Below, piece by piece: positions 1-10,200 of a DNA stretch of 25,110 bases. Source of the stretch: a virus. Under the pieces are notes generated by a model. It did no database searches. It saw only the letters and a list, made by a program, of their open reading frames with translations, and had not been told where the DNA came from. The DNA lies in the IMG/VR virus record IMGVR_UViG_3300021376_004228, positions 1 to 25,110 of that record, one strand, 5' to 3'. The first letter of the stretch is position 1. Each line of letters begins with the position of its first letter. A program made the position numbers and the translations under genes.

Positions 1-1
1 T

Positions 2-3000
2 GATGTTGAAAATTATATCCGTGAAAGAAAACTTGCTATATACGAAGGTCGTTATGAAGATGCAAGAAGGCTTGATGCGGAAGAAAGAAAAGCAAAACAA
101 TCAGCCGATAAAGAATTGCTTGATCTTGACAGAGGTTATAACAGAGATCTTCAAGCCGAGCAAAGAGAGATTGCAAAAGCTGTCATAGCAAATCAGAAAG
201 AACAGCTTGAAAAGCAATTTGATCTTCTTGAAGAGCAATTTGATGAGCAAGTTGAACTTTTGAAAGAAAAGGGTTTTGCTTCAAAAGAAGAATTTGAAAA
301 ATCACTTAAAAATCTTGGCGGCATAGGGGTTGATTTCTCAGAAAAAATGGCTACCATATTTGGTAGCTCTATGGATGAGCTACCAAGTGCTATTTCCAAA
401 TCTATAGACTCAGCAATTAAATTATTTGACACAGACCTCAGCACACTTGTGGATATTGCTGCACAAAAATTTGGAGCAACTGCAAATGTTAAAGATCCAA
501 AATCAATTCTTGGCGCTGCTTATCATATGGCAAATGGAGTCACCGATGCTTTCAAATCGGCGTTTAACGCCAGCGTAATTCCGCAATATGTTACTCCAAC
601 AATGGATGCTATTAAGACTTTGTTGACTACCACTACAACATCTGAAGCCATTACCACAATGTGGGATCAAGCAGGTATTCGTGCTGTAAATGCAATGATT
701 AACGGAATAAAGAGAACAATCGCTGGGCTTAAGGGCGATCTATTTAGTGAATTTAAAACTAAATTTGAATCTCTTATAAAAGAACTTCAAGATTTAGCTA
801 CAATTAAAATTACACTTGAAACAATTCGTGAAGAAGAAAAAGGCGCTGGCGCTGGTGCCAAGTCTGAGTCAACACCAGGGTTCCAGTTTGAAGACCCAAG
901 TGCTCCAAAATCACGTCCTGAAAAACCATCATATGCTTTCGGTTCAGCCGACAATATGGAAAGGCAAATTGAAGAATTTAATGAAAGATTAAGATCTAGA
1001 TTAAGTGGCTCTGTGGACAACATGGAGCGTCAAATGAATACTGCGATTGATGAATCTTTTGACGCAAAAAAAATTGAAGACAAAATTGTGAAAATTGCTG
1101 TCCCAGCCCTTTCTAGAGTTTTTAAAGAAATCATGATAAAAATTGGTACTTCAATGGGTTCTTTTATAAAAGATAACTTGCTGATGGTGTTAACAATAGC
1201 AATAATTGGTCCTTTGAATTTGTTAGCAGCAACTGCACTGGGTAGAATGATGACAGCGGCTTGGGAGAAAATAAAAACTTTTTGGACTGAACAATTGCTT
1301 CCTTGGCTAGGTGGATTGAAAGATCAAATTGGCGAAAAAGTCAAGGATGCTTGGCGAGGTTTGTCCACAGGCTTATCAAATACATGGGGCAATATAACAA
1401 ATTGGTTTACGGTTACAGTGCCAGAAAATGTTGGTGGTTTTGTAAAGAAAATTGGTGAAAAATTATCTGGCGCATGGGATGGCTTGTTTACTGGATTGAA
1501 AGATGTATGGAATGACATAAAGAGCTGGTTTGGTAAAAATGTTACTAACAACCCTGTGTTTAGTACAATTAGAGGCATCACTGGAAGAATTGGTGGAATT
1601 TTTCAATTTTCAGCTGGCGGTCTGGTTCCGGTTAAGGGCTATGCAAAAGGTGGCTATACTGGCGGATCCCCTAACACCGCAATACCAGCAATATTACACG
1701 GTGGTGAATTTGTTCTTAACGCTAAGGCTGTTGAAAGAATTGGTGTTGGTGCTTTAACAAAAATGAATGATAATCGCATTCCGTATTTTAAAAAAGGCGG
1801 ACCTGTCGGAAAAGTTCCAACTGGTAGTGCTCTTCGGGGTAAAAGCGCAGACATGATGGAAAGGGCAATATTGGGTAAAACTAATGCGCCTCTGCCTAAA
1901 GTTTATCCAGCATCACCAATGACTTTTGCAGAATTAAGCAAAACTGATAAGAAGTCAAGTTTGGATTACGATAAAGCTGCTAAGCAGGGCAAGCCTGTTG
2001 GACGAAGTGTTATGGATATTTTCTCCACAGATACCAAGAAAATAACTGGTGGAATAAAAGAACTTGGATCGGTTTTTAAATGGGGGTTGGTTGATGCTGG
2101 AAACAGCGTAATTAAACTAGGTAATGAAATTAACAATATTGTTGGCTCAGTAACCGATGCCGCCATGTCTCCGTTTACTAAAAAATCTTCAAATCCGATT
2201 ACAAACTACATAGCAAGGCAAGACGCTCAAACCGGAAAGCCTTTAAACATCGGAGCAATGTTTGGTAAAAACATTCCTTTGCAAAACAGAGAGGGCGTTG
2301 CTCCCGGTTCTAAATTTGGATTCGTTGATGCTTTTAATGTCGCAACAACTGTTATTCCTATAAAAATACCTGGTTTGAGCAAAATAGGAAATTTTGCAAG
2401 CGCAGCAATTTCTGAAAAAATGGGAATTGGCGGAGTTATTAGCTTAAAGGATGCAATCTCTCCGTTAATTAAACAAGGTGCAAGGAATTTTGTTCAACAT
2501 ATTGGGCTTAATTCTCTTGATGCTGCAAATCCAACACTTACTGAAAGAATTAAACATGTATTAACTAGAGATACTATTTTTGCAGATGGTCTTAAAGGTG
2601 TACCGAGAAGATGGTATCAGAGTAATTTTGAAAATCCTAGACCCATGATAGCCCTTGACCGTAATAACGCCCCTGAATTTATAAAAGCATTGCCGTACAA
2701 TTATGCTCCGGGCGCAGACGATGTTGCAACCGGGCGAATTGACAGAAATGTTTTGGATTTATTTGATGAATTAGATTTCATTTCGGGTTTTAAAACTCAA
2801 ATAAATAGAAACCAGCAAATTTATGTTGCTAGACTAGCGGCAAAAGCAAAACTTCAGGCCGACGGCATAATGCCAAAATTTTTGTCTTCTCCTGAAGATA
2901 TGATTTATTGGAATAATTATATTGATGACCTGTTGGGGTTAAAAACTGGTGAGAAATCTCGTGCCCAACACGCAGCAGAAGGCGACGTACTATTTGGTAG

Positions 3001-5773
3001 TATTATGGAAAATTTTGCGGACGCCTTATCGGGACGAAAAAAGGATTTTTTTACGGACCCAAGAATCATCCCCCAATCAAAAGAGGTTTCTAAATTTGAA
3101 ACGGCAATGGATCTTTTAAGTAGAAAAATTGCTGAATATTTAGGAAAAATACATAATAGTCCAAAAGGAGAGCGGGTAGGTAATTATAAGGATTGGGTAA
3201 ATAGTATTGGTAAAGCTCTTGGTTTACGACCACACATGAGACATGTTCAACAACTTCCTTATTTAAATTTAAGCAAAGCAGAGCAATCGTTGAGTAAACT
3301 AGCGCAAAATCAAAATACATGGAAGTTCTCTATTAAAGACAAAATAAAATCAATTTTACCAAAACGATCTTCTAAATCTATATGGGATGAATTTGATAAT
3401 GATGTAAAATCTTTTATTCCAAAAATATTTAGTAAATTGTTTTCAAAAGCTACTAAAGTAAAAGGAAAAGTTGGATTAGGATCAATTCAAAAAATTGCTC
3501 AAAATGCAAAAGAAACAGCAATACTAAGGCTTGCAGGAATAAAAAACCTTACAAATTTTAGATCATCCCCAGCTATTGAAAAGGGTCCAGAAATTATTAT
3601 GACTGCTGTTAAAGGGGAGGTTAAAGATCAAGCAGATAAATCAATCGCTATGTCTCTTGGGCCAGTTGCTGATTATCTTGGTGCAACAACACCAGAAGAA
3701 ATTGTCGCTATTGCAAGAACAAGGGGATATGGGATATCAAGAGAGCAAGCTGAGAAAGCCATTGTTGGGAGATTTGATACTCCATACTATACACTATCTA
3801 GTGGTGAAAAAATTGCATTCAATCCCCCAGAAATTGGGGATTTATTTCCAGGTATTACAAATATTCCTAAAGCACCATCGGCTATATCTGGTTTTGATAT
3901 GGCAACAAAAGCTGGTAAGGACGCAGCGGATCAATATCTTTATGCAACTATTGGAGCAAATAGACATTTACCAATTTTAAGATATTCAGAGATTTCAAAT
4001 GCCCTTGCTGGATTAAATAATCCTTTTACTAATCAGGTTTCTGATTTTCAATATATAAAAGCCCCCCATCAGTTATTAGATTCTATTTCAATGGCAAGAC
4101 CAGATTTGCCCAAATATACGACTATTGCAGATGCTTTATTTTATCAAATGTATCATGGAAATTTATTGCAAAGATTTATCGCTGGAAGACAAATTAATAA
4201 TTTTGCTAAATCTGGAAAATCAATTATAGATGACGCTATGGCTGTAAATAAATTTCATCTGGCGGAGGCGATGAGAACATATCCAAGGTCTATTATTAAA
4301 TATATGTCACCAGATGGCATAGCAGGAGTGGGGTTCATAAATAAAAGAGAACTCAGTAGTAGTTTATTAGATAATATTCACAATTGGGATGGTGTATCTG
4401 GTCTTGATGCTACCAATTATGCAGTAAATCCAATGGGAACAAGAAATACTAAAGATTTAATTAATTTTTACGAATCAAAACCAGTTAGTGAATTAATGGA
4501 ACAAGTATTGCTTGTTCACGAAACTTCATTTAAGCCAATTATGGATAATCTTGGAAATGTTACTATAAAACCAACTGGTTTTTATGATCCTAATATAAAT
4601 AGGCAAACAGTTCATTTTGCTGTAAATCATAGAGCTGGTGGTCACATTGCTAGAGAGGGACTTGATGAAGGAACTGGCTATGTTGTAATTAGCACTCTTA
4701 ATAATGCAGTTAGTGCAAATCCTGGAACCCTTCATACCCTTGGGGCTGTTGATACATATTTTTCTGCTGGTATGGGCGGGTTAAAGCTTCCAGCGTCTGG
4801 TGTTCGCGTCGTAAAAAATACACCAGAGGATATTGCTGCAGCAATGAATGAATTAGCCCCTGGTAAAAATTTTAGACCACAACGTTTTGAATCATCAATG
4901 ATGGGAACCACTTATGGTGATTCTGTAACAGAATCATATCTTCAATACATTCATCATAGATTAGGTGTGCCTTTCACCGGTACAGGGCATCAAGGTAAAT
5001 TAGTATCAACACTTTCAAGAAACAGCTGGATGGAAAATTTCTTTGCATACATAACTGAAGAAGGTGGTAATCCATTTAAAGTCTTAGAGCTTATGAGGGA
5101 TAAATCAATTGATCTTAAAGAGCAATACATAACTGAGTTAATGGTTGGCTCAGCATTTAAGGGTGACGAATTAGTTCCTGGTGTTCGTCAAGGTATTTTC
5201 CAAAGAACGGTTTTTGATGGTCCAGCGGCAAATTATGCAGATGCATTATTTAAATATGTGGGAGATATAGAGAAAGGGTTGTTTTTCCCAAGTTATTTAT
5301 TAAATAATAAACAAGCAATAAATGATCTTATTGGTGCTTTAATTGCAATGGAACGTGGCAAGTTTGGGCGCTTTGGAGGCGGAGATATTCCTAAATTTAA
5401 AAAAGGCGGATTCGTACCCGGCGCTCCATCTATGCCAATTCCTGCAACTCTGCATGGTGGTGAATTTGTTCTAAATGCAGAGGCTGTAAGGAAGATTGGC
5501 ATACCTGCTCTGAGTCAACTTAATAAAGCAAAGTTCTCTGTCCCGGAAATTCCGTCTATGAGAATCCCCAGCCCATCGTTGCAAGCTGTGAGCGGAGCAA
5601 GTTCTTCAACGCAAAATGTAAACATTTATGTTGATACGTTTGTTGGGGAACCAGAATGGTTTAAATCAATGATGAAAGAGTATAATACAAAAATTTTACC
5701 CAGAAACCAAAAAGCAGCCGGTCTGGAAAACAGAGTTATTTCAACTTATAATGGTTTAAATAGGGGTAACTAA
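2..5773 (+). CDS. Tape-measure protein, 5'-truncated by the window
   Basis: The frame is open from base 2, so the gene begins upstream; the apparent start at 116 is an internal TTG Leu codon. The visible part has 1923 residues. It opens with a charged coiled-coil region (about residues 1-100), then a Ser/Thr and amphipathic region, a hydrophobic segment at about 391-413, and W-rich repeats from about 443. A Gly-rich motif with HGGEFVLNA follows at 566-574 and recurs at 1818-1826 near the C-terminus. Gly-Gly/Val-Pro and GEFVLNA motifs near a hydrophobic stretch are typical of tape-measure proteins of Gram-positive phages, which set tail length and help DNA entry. The roughly 1200 residues between the two motifs look globular and I do not recognise them. 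The next gene starts on its stop (TAATG). The tape-measure identity is fairly secure; the role of the insert is unknown. Confidence 0.85.
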   Translation, partial: DVENYIRERKLAIYEGRYEDARRLDAEERKAKQSADKELLDLDRGYNRDLQAEQREIAKAVIANQKEQLEKQFDLLEEQFDEQVELLKEKGFASKEEFEKSLKNLGGIGVDFSEKMATIFGSSMDELPSAISKSIDSAIKLFDTDLSTLVDIAAQKFGATANVKDPKSILGAAYHMANGVTDAFKSAFNASVIPQYVTPTMDAIKTLLTTTTTSEAITTMWDQAGIRAVNAMINGIKRTIAGLKGDLFSEFKTKFESLIKELQDLATIKITLETIREEEKGAGAGAKSESTPGFQFEDPSAPKSRPEKPSYAFGSADNMERQIEEFNERLRSRLSGSVDNMERQMNTAIDESFDAKKIEDKIVKIAVPALSRVFKEIMIKIGTSMGSFIKDNLLMVLTIAIIGPLNLLAATALGRMMTAAWEKIKTFWTEQLLPWLGGLKDQIGEKVKDAWRGLSTGLSNTWGNITNWFTVTVPENVGGFVKKIGEKLSGAWDGLFTGLKDVWNDIKSWFGKNVTNNPVFSTIRGITGRIGGIFQFSAGGLVPVKGYAKGGYTGGSPNTAIPAILHGGEFVLNAKAVERIGVGALTKMNDNRIPYFKKGGPVGKVPTGSALRGKSADMMERAILGKTNAPLPKVYPASPMTFAELSKTDKKSSLDYDKAAKQGKPVGRSVMDIFSTDTKKITGGIKELGSVFKWGLVDAGNSVIKLGNEINNIVGSVTDAAMSPFTKKSSNPITNYIARQDAQTGKPLNIGAMFGKNIPLQNREGVAPGSKFGFVDAFNVATTVIPIKIPGLSKIGNFASAAISEKMGIGGVISLKDAISPLIKQGARNFVQHIGLNSLDAANPTLTERIKHVLTRDTIFADGLKGVPRRWYQSNFENPRPMIALDRNNAPEFIKALPYNYAPGADDVATGRIDRNVLDLFDELDFISGFKTQINRNQQIYVARLAAKAKLQADGIMPKFLSSPEDMIYWNNYIDDLLGLKTGEKSRAQHAAEGDVLFGSIMENFADALSGRKKDFFTDPRIIPQSKEVSKFETAMDLLSRKIAEYLGKIHNSPKGERVGNYKDWVNSIGKALGLRPHMRHVQQLPYLNLSKAEQSLSKLAQNQNTWKFSIKDKIKSILPKRSSKSIWDEFDNDVKSFIPKIFSKLFSKATKVKGKVGLGSIQKIAQNAKETAILRLAGIKNLTNFRSSPAIEKGPEIIMTAVKGEVKDQADKSIAMSLGPVADYLGATTPEEIVAIARTRGYGISREQAEKAIVGRFDTPYYTLSSGEKIAFNPPEIGDLFPGITNIPKAPSAISGFDMATKAGKDAADQYLYATIGANRHLPILRYSEISNALAGLNNPFTNQVSDFQYIKAPHQLLDSISMARPDLPKYTTIADALFYQMYHGNLLQRFIAGRQINNFAKSGKSIIDDAMAVNKFHLAEAMRTYPRSIIKYMSPDGIAGVGFINKRELSSSLLDNIHNWDGVSGLDATNYAVNPMGTRNTKDLINFYESKPVSELMEQVLLVHETSFKPIMDNLGNVTIKPTGFYDPNINRQTVHFAVNHRAGGHIAREGLDEGTGYVVISTLNNAVSANPGTLHTLGAVDTYFSAGMGGLKLPASGVRVVKNTPEDIAAAMNELAPGKNFRPQRFESSMMGTTYGDSVTESYLQYIHHRLGVPFTGTGHQGKLVSTLSRNSWMENFFAYITEEGGNPFKVLELMRDKSIDLKEQYITELMVGSAFKGDELVPGVRQGIFQRTVFDGPAANYADALFKYVGDIEKGLFFPSYLLNNKQAINDLIGALIAMERGKFGRFGGGDIPKFKKGGFVPGAPSMPIPATLHGGEFVLNAEAVRKIGIPALSQLNKAKFSVPEIPSMRIPSPSLQAVSGASSSTQNVNIYVDTFVGEPEWFKSMMKEYNTKILPRNQKAAGLENRVISTYNGLNRGN
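1328..1573 (+). repeat. Trp-rich tandem repeat in tape-measure protein
   Basis: Two units with a 41-codon period begin IGEKVKDAW and IGEKLSGAW and continue to a TW or VW position and then NWF or SWF. Regularly spaced aromatic residues are usual in tape-measure proteins, where they pack along the tail tube. A shorter pair of DNMERQ motifs, 22 residues apart, lies upstream at about 950-1040. Confidence 0.65.
1616..1771 (+). repeat. First GGEFVLNA module of the tape-measure protein
   Basis: The translated segment has Gly-Gly, Val-Pro, a Lys-Gly-Gly, then IPAILHGGEFVLNA, KAVERIG and GALTKMN. It matches the module at 5405-5527 residue by residue across about 35 positions. The two copies bracket the unexplained central region. 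Confidence 0.75.
5405..5527 (+). repeat. Second GGEFVLNA module of the tape-measure protein
   Basis: This is the second copy: FKKGG then FVPG, IPATLHGGEFVLNA, EAVRKIG and PALSQLNK. The upstream copy is also followed by a YFKKGG stretch, so the duplicated unit may include it. The nucleotide sequences have diverged more than the protein, so the duplication is not recent. Confidence 0.75.
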
Positions 5774-6168
5774 TGTCTATTGTCAACCTAATATTGATTA
5801 ACGGAAATGAAATTACTGAACACAATAGAACATTTGATTCTACTGAACTTTTGTCTGTAAACGACATAGACCTAGCAAGTGGTCATAAAAGAAGGTTTTA
5901 TAAGGATAATAAAAAAGAATTTAATTTCTCTTGGTCTTACCTACCCAGCCTCCAAGTAAAAACTGTTGATAATCGTAAAGGGCAGATTTATTTAGAAACT
6001 TTGGGTAATATTCGTGGAACTGTAACGGTTGCTATACAGACTGTTCCTAATGGCTCATATGATGAGTATACATGCTATGTTGATTCTTATTCTAAAACTT
6101 TAATTAGAAGAGATTTTTCAACACAATGCAGTTATTACGATGTCTCTTTAACTTTGGTTGAGGCTTAA
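5773..6168 (+). CDS. Minor tail protein, short paralogue
   Basis: This 131-residue protein starts at an ATG sharing a base with the tape-measure stop, so it is probably translationally coupled. It aligns along its full length with the C-terminal 140 residues of the next protein: shared landmarks are I-T-x-HNR, a YK or YYK pair, SWxYLP, TVDNR, Y-x-x-TLxRRD and a final S-x-TL-x-E. There is no signal peptide or membrane segment. Its place just after the tape measure suggests a distal tail or tail-tip component, but no family was recognised with certainty. Structure prediction against distal tail proteins would settle it. Confidence 0.6.
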   Translation: MSIVNLILINGNEITEHNRTFDSTELLSVNDIDLASGHKRRFYKDNKKEFNFSWSYLPSLQVKTVDNRKGQIYLETLGNIRGTVTVAIQTVPNGSYDEYTCYVDSYSKTLIRRDFSTQCSYYDVSLTLVEA

Positions 6169-6169
6169 T

Positions 6170-7261
6170 ATGACAAATTTTAGTCGCTTTAGCATAACAG
6201 AGCCTTTAAGTAGCGGTTATGATTTTTATACCGCAGATGCTGCAATAGCCATAAGCGCCTCTCTTTCAGCATCGCTTACCTTAACAGCTCAAGCAATAGA
6301 AATTTTGCACGCGCAATCAGAAATGTCCGGTGCTTCTGAATTGTCTGCAAATGCAGAAAAAATTGCATATGCAGAAGTTTCAATTCAAAACATTTTATCA
6401 ACATCTCTAACAGCGGTATTTGAAAGACAAGATGTTTCAACTTCTATTTCTGCAAATCTTAGCATTTCTGTAGACATGAAAAAAATTGCGTTTGGTCAAC
6501 TGGATGGTGCCGTGGGGGGATCGGGGGCATCACTGGAAGTTTCAATGCTTAAAGAAGCTCATGCCCAATCAAGCATTAGTGGGCATGTAGATGTTGCTGA
6601 TTCTCAAATAATAAAAACTGCAAAAGCAAATTCGGCACTAAGTGGCGCTTTGAGTGTTGCGACGGTTTTGCAAAGGGTGTCTTTGATTTCGTCGTCAATG
6701 TCTGCCCATGTTGATTTGTCTGTTCTTGGCAAGATAGTACTCATTACTATTCGCACCAGTTTGATAAACAATTTAACTGTAACGCCAAGAATTATTAAAT
6801 ATCGCCCATCCGTTGGCGGGGTTGAAATACTTGATACGCAGCAGATCAGAACTTTGCTTTCAATAGATAATAAGGTTATAACAAATCATAACAGAATCAT
6901 TGAATCCTCTATTGAGCCAATTTATATCGAGAACACTAATGTTAAAAACACTAGAAGTCGTTATTATAAATCAACTACAAGAGCCAGTAGGAATGTCTTT
7001 GTGCTTTCATGGCAATACCTTCCGAATAGTAAAGAACAAACGGTTGATAACAGGTTGGCTAGGGACTATATTGTGTCAATAGCCAGAGATCCCGATTACC
7101 ATGTGCTTAAAATTACCAATATGGATTCATCAGGGGTGACGCCTGATACTCAAACAAGTTATAATGTATTGGTGACAAATTATAACGAAACTCTGGTTAG
7201 AAGGGATATTAGCTCCAATACTTACTATTGGGATTGCTCAATTACTCTGAGCGAGGTCTAA
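6170..7261 (+). CDS. Repeat-containing minor tail protein
   Basis: I place the start at the ATG at 6170, one base after the upstream stop; an in-frame TTG at 6158 lies inside the previous gene. The product has 363 residues. Residues about 24-210 are roughly nine degenerate copies of a 20-23-residue unit rich in Ser, Ala and Gly with alternating hydrophobic positions. Residues about 220-363 are a copy of the domain that makes up the whole preceding protein. It is thus a repeat stalk fused to a tail domain. It probably belongs to the tail tip or side fibre, judging from position and architecture; the function is unproven. Its stop overlaps the next ATG by one base. Confidence 0.6.
   Translation: MTNFSRFSITEPLSSGYDFYTADAAIAISASLSASLTLTAQAIEILHAQSEMSGASELSANAEKIAYAEVSIQNILSTSLTAVFERQDVSTSISANLSISVDMKKIAFGQLDGAVGGSGASLEVSMLKEAHAQSSISGHVDVADSQIIKTAKANSALSGALSVATVLQRVSLISSSMSAHVDLSVLGKIVLITIRTSLINNLTVTPRIIKYRPSVGGVEILDTQQIRTLLSIDNKVITNHNRIIESSIEPIYIENTNVKNTRSRYYKSTTRASRNVFVLSWQYLPNSKEQTVDNRLARDYIVSIARDPDYHVLKITNMDSSGVTPDTQTSYNVLVTNYNETLVRRDISSNTYYWDCSITLSEV
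6241..6800 (+). repeat. About nine degenerate 20-23-residue Ser/Ala repeats
   Basis: Successive protein units begin near ISASLSASL, SEMSGASEL, VSIQNILSTSL, TSISANLSI, GAVGGSGASL, SSISGHVDV, NSALSGALSV, SSSMSAHVDL and IRTSLINNL. Most are followed by about ten residues ending in an Ala or Ile pair. The pattern of a Ser/Gly turn followed by alternating small and hydrophobic residues suggests beta-strand repeats. The DNA copies have diverged too far to look like repeats at base level. Confidence 0.6.
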
Positions 7262-10200
7262 TGCTAACTTACGGACTTTACAATAAACCAATATCTAATA
7301 CTTTTGTAGATAAAATTTCTGCTATTTCCCAAAAAATAAAACCAATGGTTATTGTTCATTGGCTTGATAGTCGCCATATTGATAAGGTTGACGCTAATAC
7401 CGAAATAGCATCAAGCAATGCTACTTATGTTATACCTACGAATAATGATATAACTAATGAAGCCTACGGAATGCTGTCAGAATCAAGATCATTATCTGAT
7501 AATGAAATATTGTTTAATAAATTAAAAAGGGCAGATTTTTATTTTACACCAAATGAATCAATTAACGGAATTGAAAGAGAATCGTTTCCGTGGGCTGTTG
7601 CTGGGGCTAAAGATGTTAACGGAAATATAATTACCGCAAATGGCAATTGGCACTGTTTACCTACATCGAGCAGTTCTAAAACAAATGTTTTGGACTTAGA
7701 TGATAATTTTGAATTTGGATACTGGTCATCTTATAAAAGTACCAGCAATTTACACGCTACCAGAAACGGCTACGAGTTTTCAACACCTGTTGTATTAACA
7801 TATCTATTTACAGCTAGGCCGGTAAATTTAATTAAAATCATTACATCGGAACATTATGGACAAATTAAATCTTACAATGTAAAAGCCTATGTGAACACAT
7901 CAACATTAGTTTTTGATCAAGATGGGGAGATAGCTGAAGATAATTATTACTTTACACATTACCTTCAAGGCATTTCTAACAGTGCTATCAATAAAATATT
8001 AGTAACTATATATACCACCAAAAACCCATTAGATAACGCCAGGGTTCAAGAGGTGTGCCCTATCTATGAAGTAGATATGACTGATTATGTAATTGATGTA
8101 AATGTTTCCAAAGTAAGAGATGTGCATGAAACAAGCCTTCCAATTGCTGGCGGGGGATCATCAACGGCATCTATTAGTTTTAATAATAATAATAAAGATT
8201 TTAATATATTTAGTTCAAATTCTTTGTTTGGAAAATATATGAAAAAAGATTTAAAGTTTTTTATATATGGCGGTTGGCAAATTCAAAAAACAGATGATTA
8301 TGAGATATCAACTTTTTTAACAACTTCTATTAATGCCAACTCTAATACAATTCCTGTTGGAACAACAATTGGGTTTCCAGACGGGGGTGGGGATAATAAT
8401 TTTATATTAACAATTGATAAAAATACTATTAATAGAGAATATGTTCTTTGCTCCAAAAATTCTCCATTTTTGTTTAATGCTGTTGAAAGAGGCTATGGTG
8501 ATTCAATAGCCAGAAGCCATAATGCTAACGCAACTGTGCATTTTGACACTTTTGAATATGTCCCTTATGGTGTTTTTTATATAGATGAATGGCAAGCCGC
8601 TTCTTCATCAATGGTTGTTAGTGCTTCATTGACGAATTGGAGCAAATTTTTAAATGAAAAAACTTTTACTAAAGGTTTTTTTATTCAAGATTCTACAATA
8701 TCTTTAGCAACTAAAAATATTTTAATGAATTCAAATTTTCCAGAAAAAGATATATTTTATTTATCAAAACCATCAGAATCTTATACAAGAAATAATGCTA
8801 TTTTGCATTATAATTTTAATGAAAATATTGTTGATAGAGACAATGCAACAAGAACAATATCTAGTTCATTAAGGGCAAGATTTGTTGAGGTTACATCTAA
8901 TGATTTAGTTGGGCTTAAAGATATTCTTCTTGATGCCAACGATAAAGATTTAACTGTTATGGAAAAAGCTTTGGATATTAAAGCCTATTTTACCCCATCA
9001 TTAACAACTACATCAAGTGCTATATCAACACAAAACCAGGCTTATTCGGTCGCCTTAAATTTCACTGCCGGTACTTTTACAAAACATGCCGGCGGTGCTG
9101 TTACGCAGTTTTATAACGGTGTTTTTGATGGGTTCTATATTCCCGATATATCTGGGAATCAAAGTTTAATGATTTTAATAAATCGGGGTGGTGTTCGCGT
9201 TTATTTGGACAAAGTATTGATTATCAACGACTGGTACTCGGTTGAGTCCGGCACTAATTCACCAGTGACTCTGGAATCCGCTAATTATAATTTAACTGCT
9301 GGCAAAATGTATGAATTAAGAATTGAATTTTTTACTGGTGCTCTTAAAACAGGAGCGCCCTTTCAAATTCAATTAAAACGAAATGATAGCAGCGGTATTG
9401 ATTGGGTTTATTCTGATCAAACAATAACAATGGCCGCCTTGGACAGAATTGGCAGCAAATCAAACCAATCGTATCTTTCTTTTAATTCTGGCACTGGTCA
9501 ATGGTCCGTTGTCCCCAACCAGAATCAAATAGAAAGAGCTTCTAGGAGAAATAATGCAATATATGTGGGAAACCCCACCCTGGCTCAACCAGGAGGGGTC
9601 GTTTCCGATACAGACAACAAGAGTTTGCTTCTGTCATCAAATTCTTATTTAAGAATACCTTACGACATATCTTATAATATTTTTGAAAGCAATTCTCACA
9701 CATATACTGGTGATTTTACAATTTCTACATATGTTAAGTTTAATGCAAATTCTTTCTCTGGTAATGGTGAGTTTATTAGTAACTGGAATAACTCCACCCC
9801 AAATTCTGGGTTTGAATTATTTTACAATTCCTCAATGCACGGAATAAAAATAATAACATCATCGGGGACTGAAGTAATTTCATCTAATACAGCGCTTTCA
9901 AACTCTTCCTTCTCGTTAATGTCTTTTGCATTAAAAGGCAATATTTTAAAATATTATGTAAATGGTGTGCTGTCAAATACGATTACCCTGTCGGGCACTC
10001 CAATTTCTTATATCAACAAAGACCTTTGTATTGGTGGTCGTGGCGCTTCTTACGCTTCTGGTGCAGAAGTAGCCCCAGCCACAATTCGTGAATTTACAAT
10101 TGATGAGTTTGTTATATTTAATAACGCATTAAGTGATGAACAAAATTTAAATAATTATATTGAAACTCAAATCCAACCATCGGATGTATTCCCGTTTATA

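Noticed and set aside
3-188. Short open frame at the left edge starting with ATG
   Set aside because: It lies in another frame over the tape-measure coding region, which is open from base 2 and has a convincing coiled-coil translation.
6158-6169. TTG start four codons upstream for the repeat-containing tail protein
   Set aside because: It lies within the previous gene, and ATG at 6170 directly follows that gene's stop, matching the spacing seen elsewhere.
7228-7260. TTG start for the tail hub protein
   Set aside because: It lies inside the preceding gene; the ATG at 7261 overlaps its stop by one base in the usual TAATG style.
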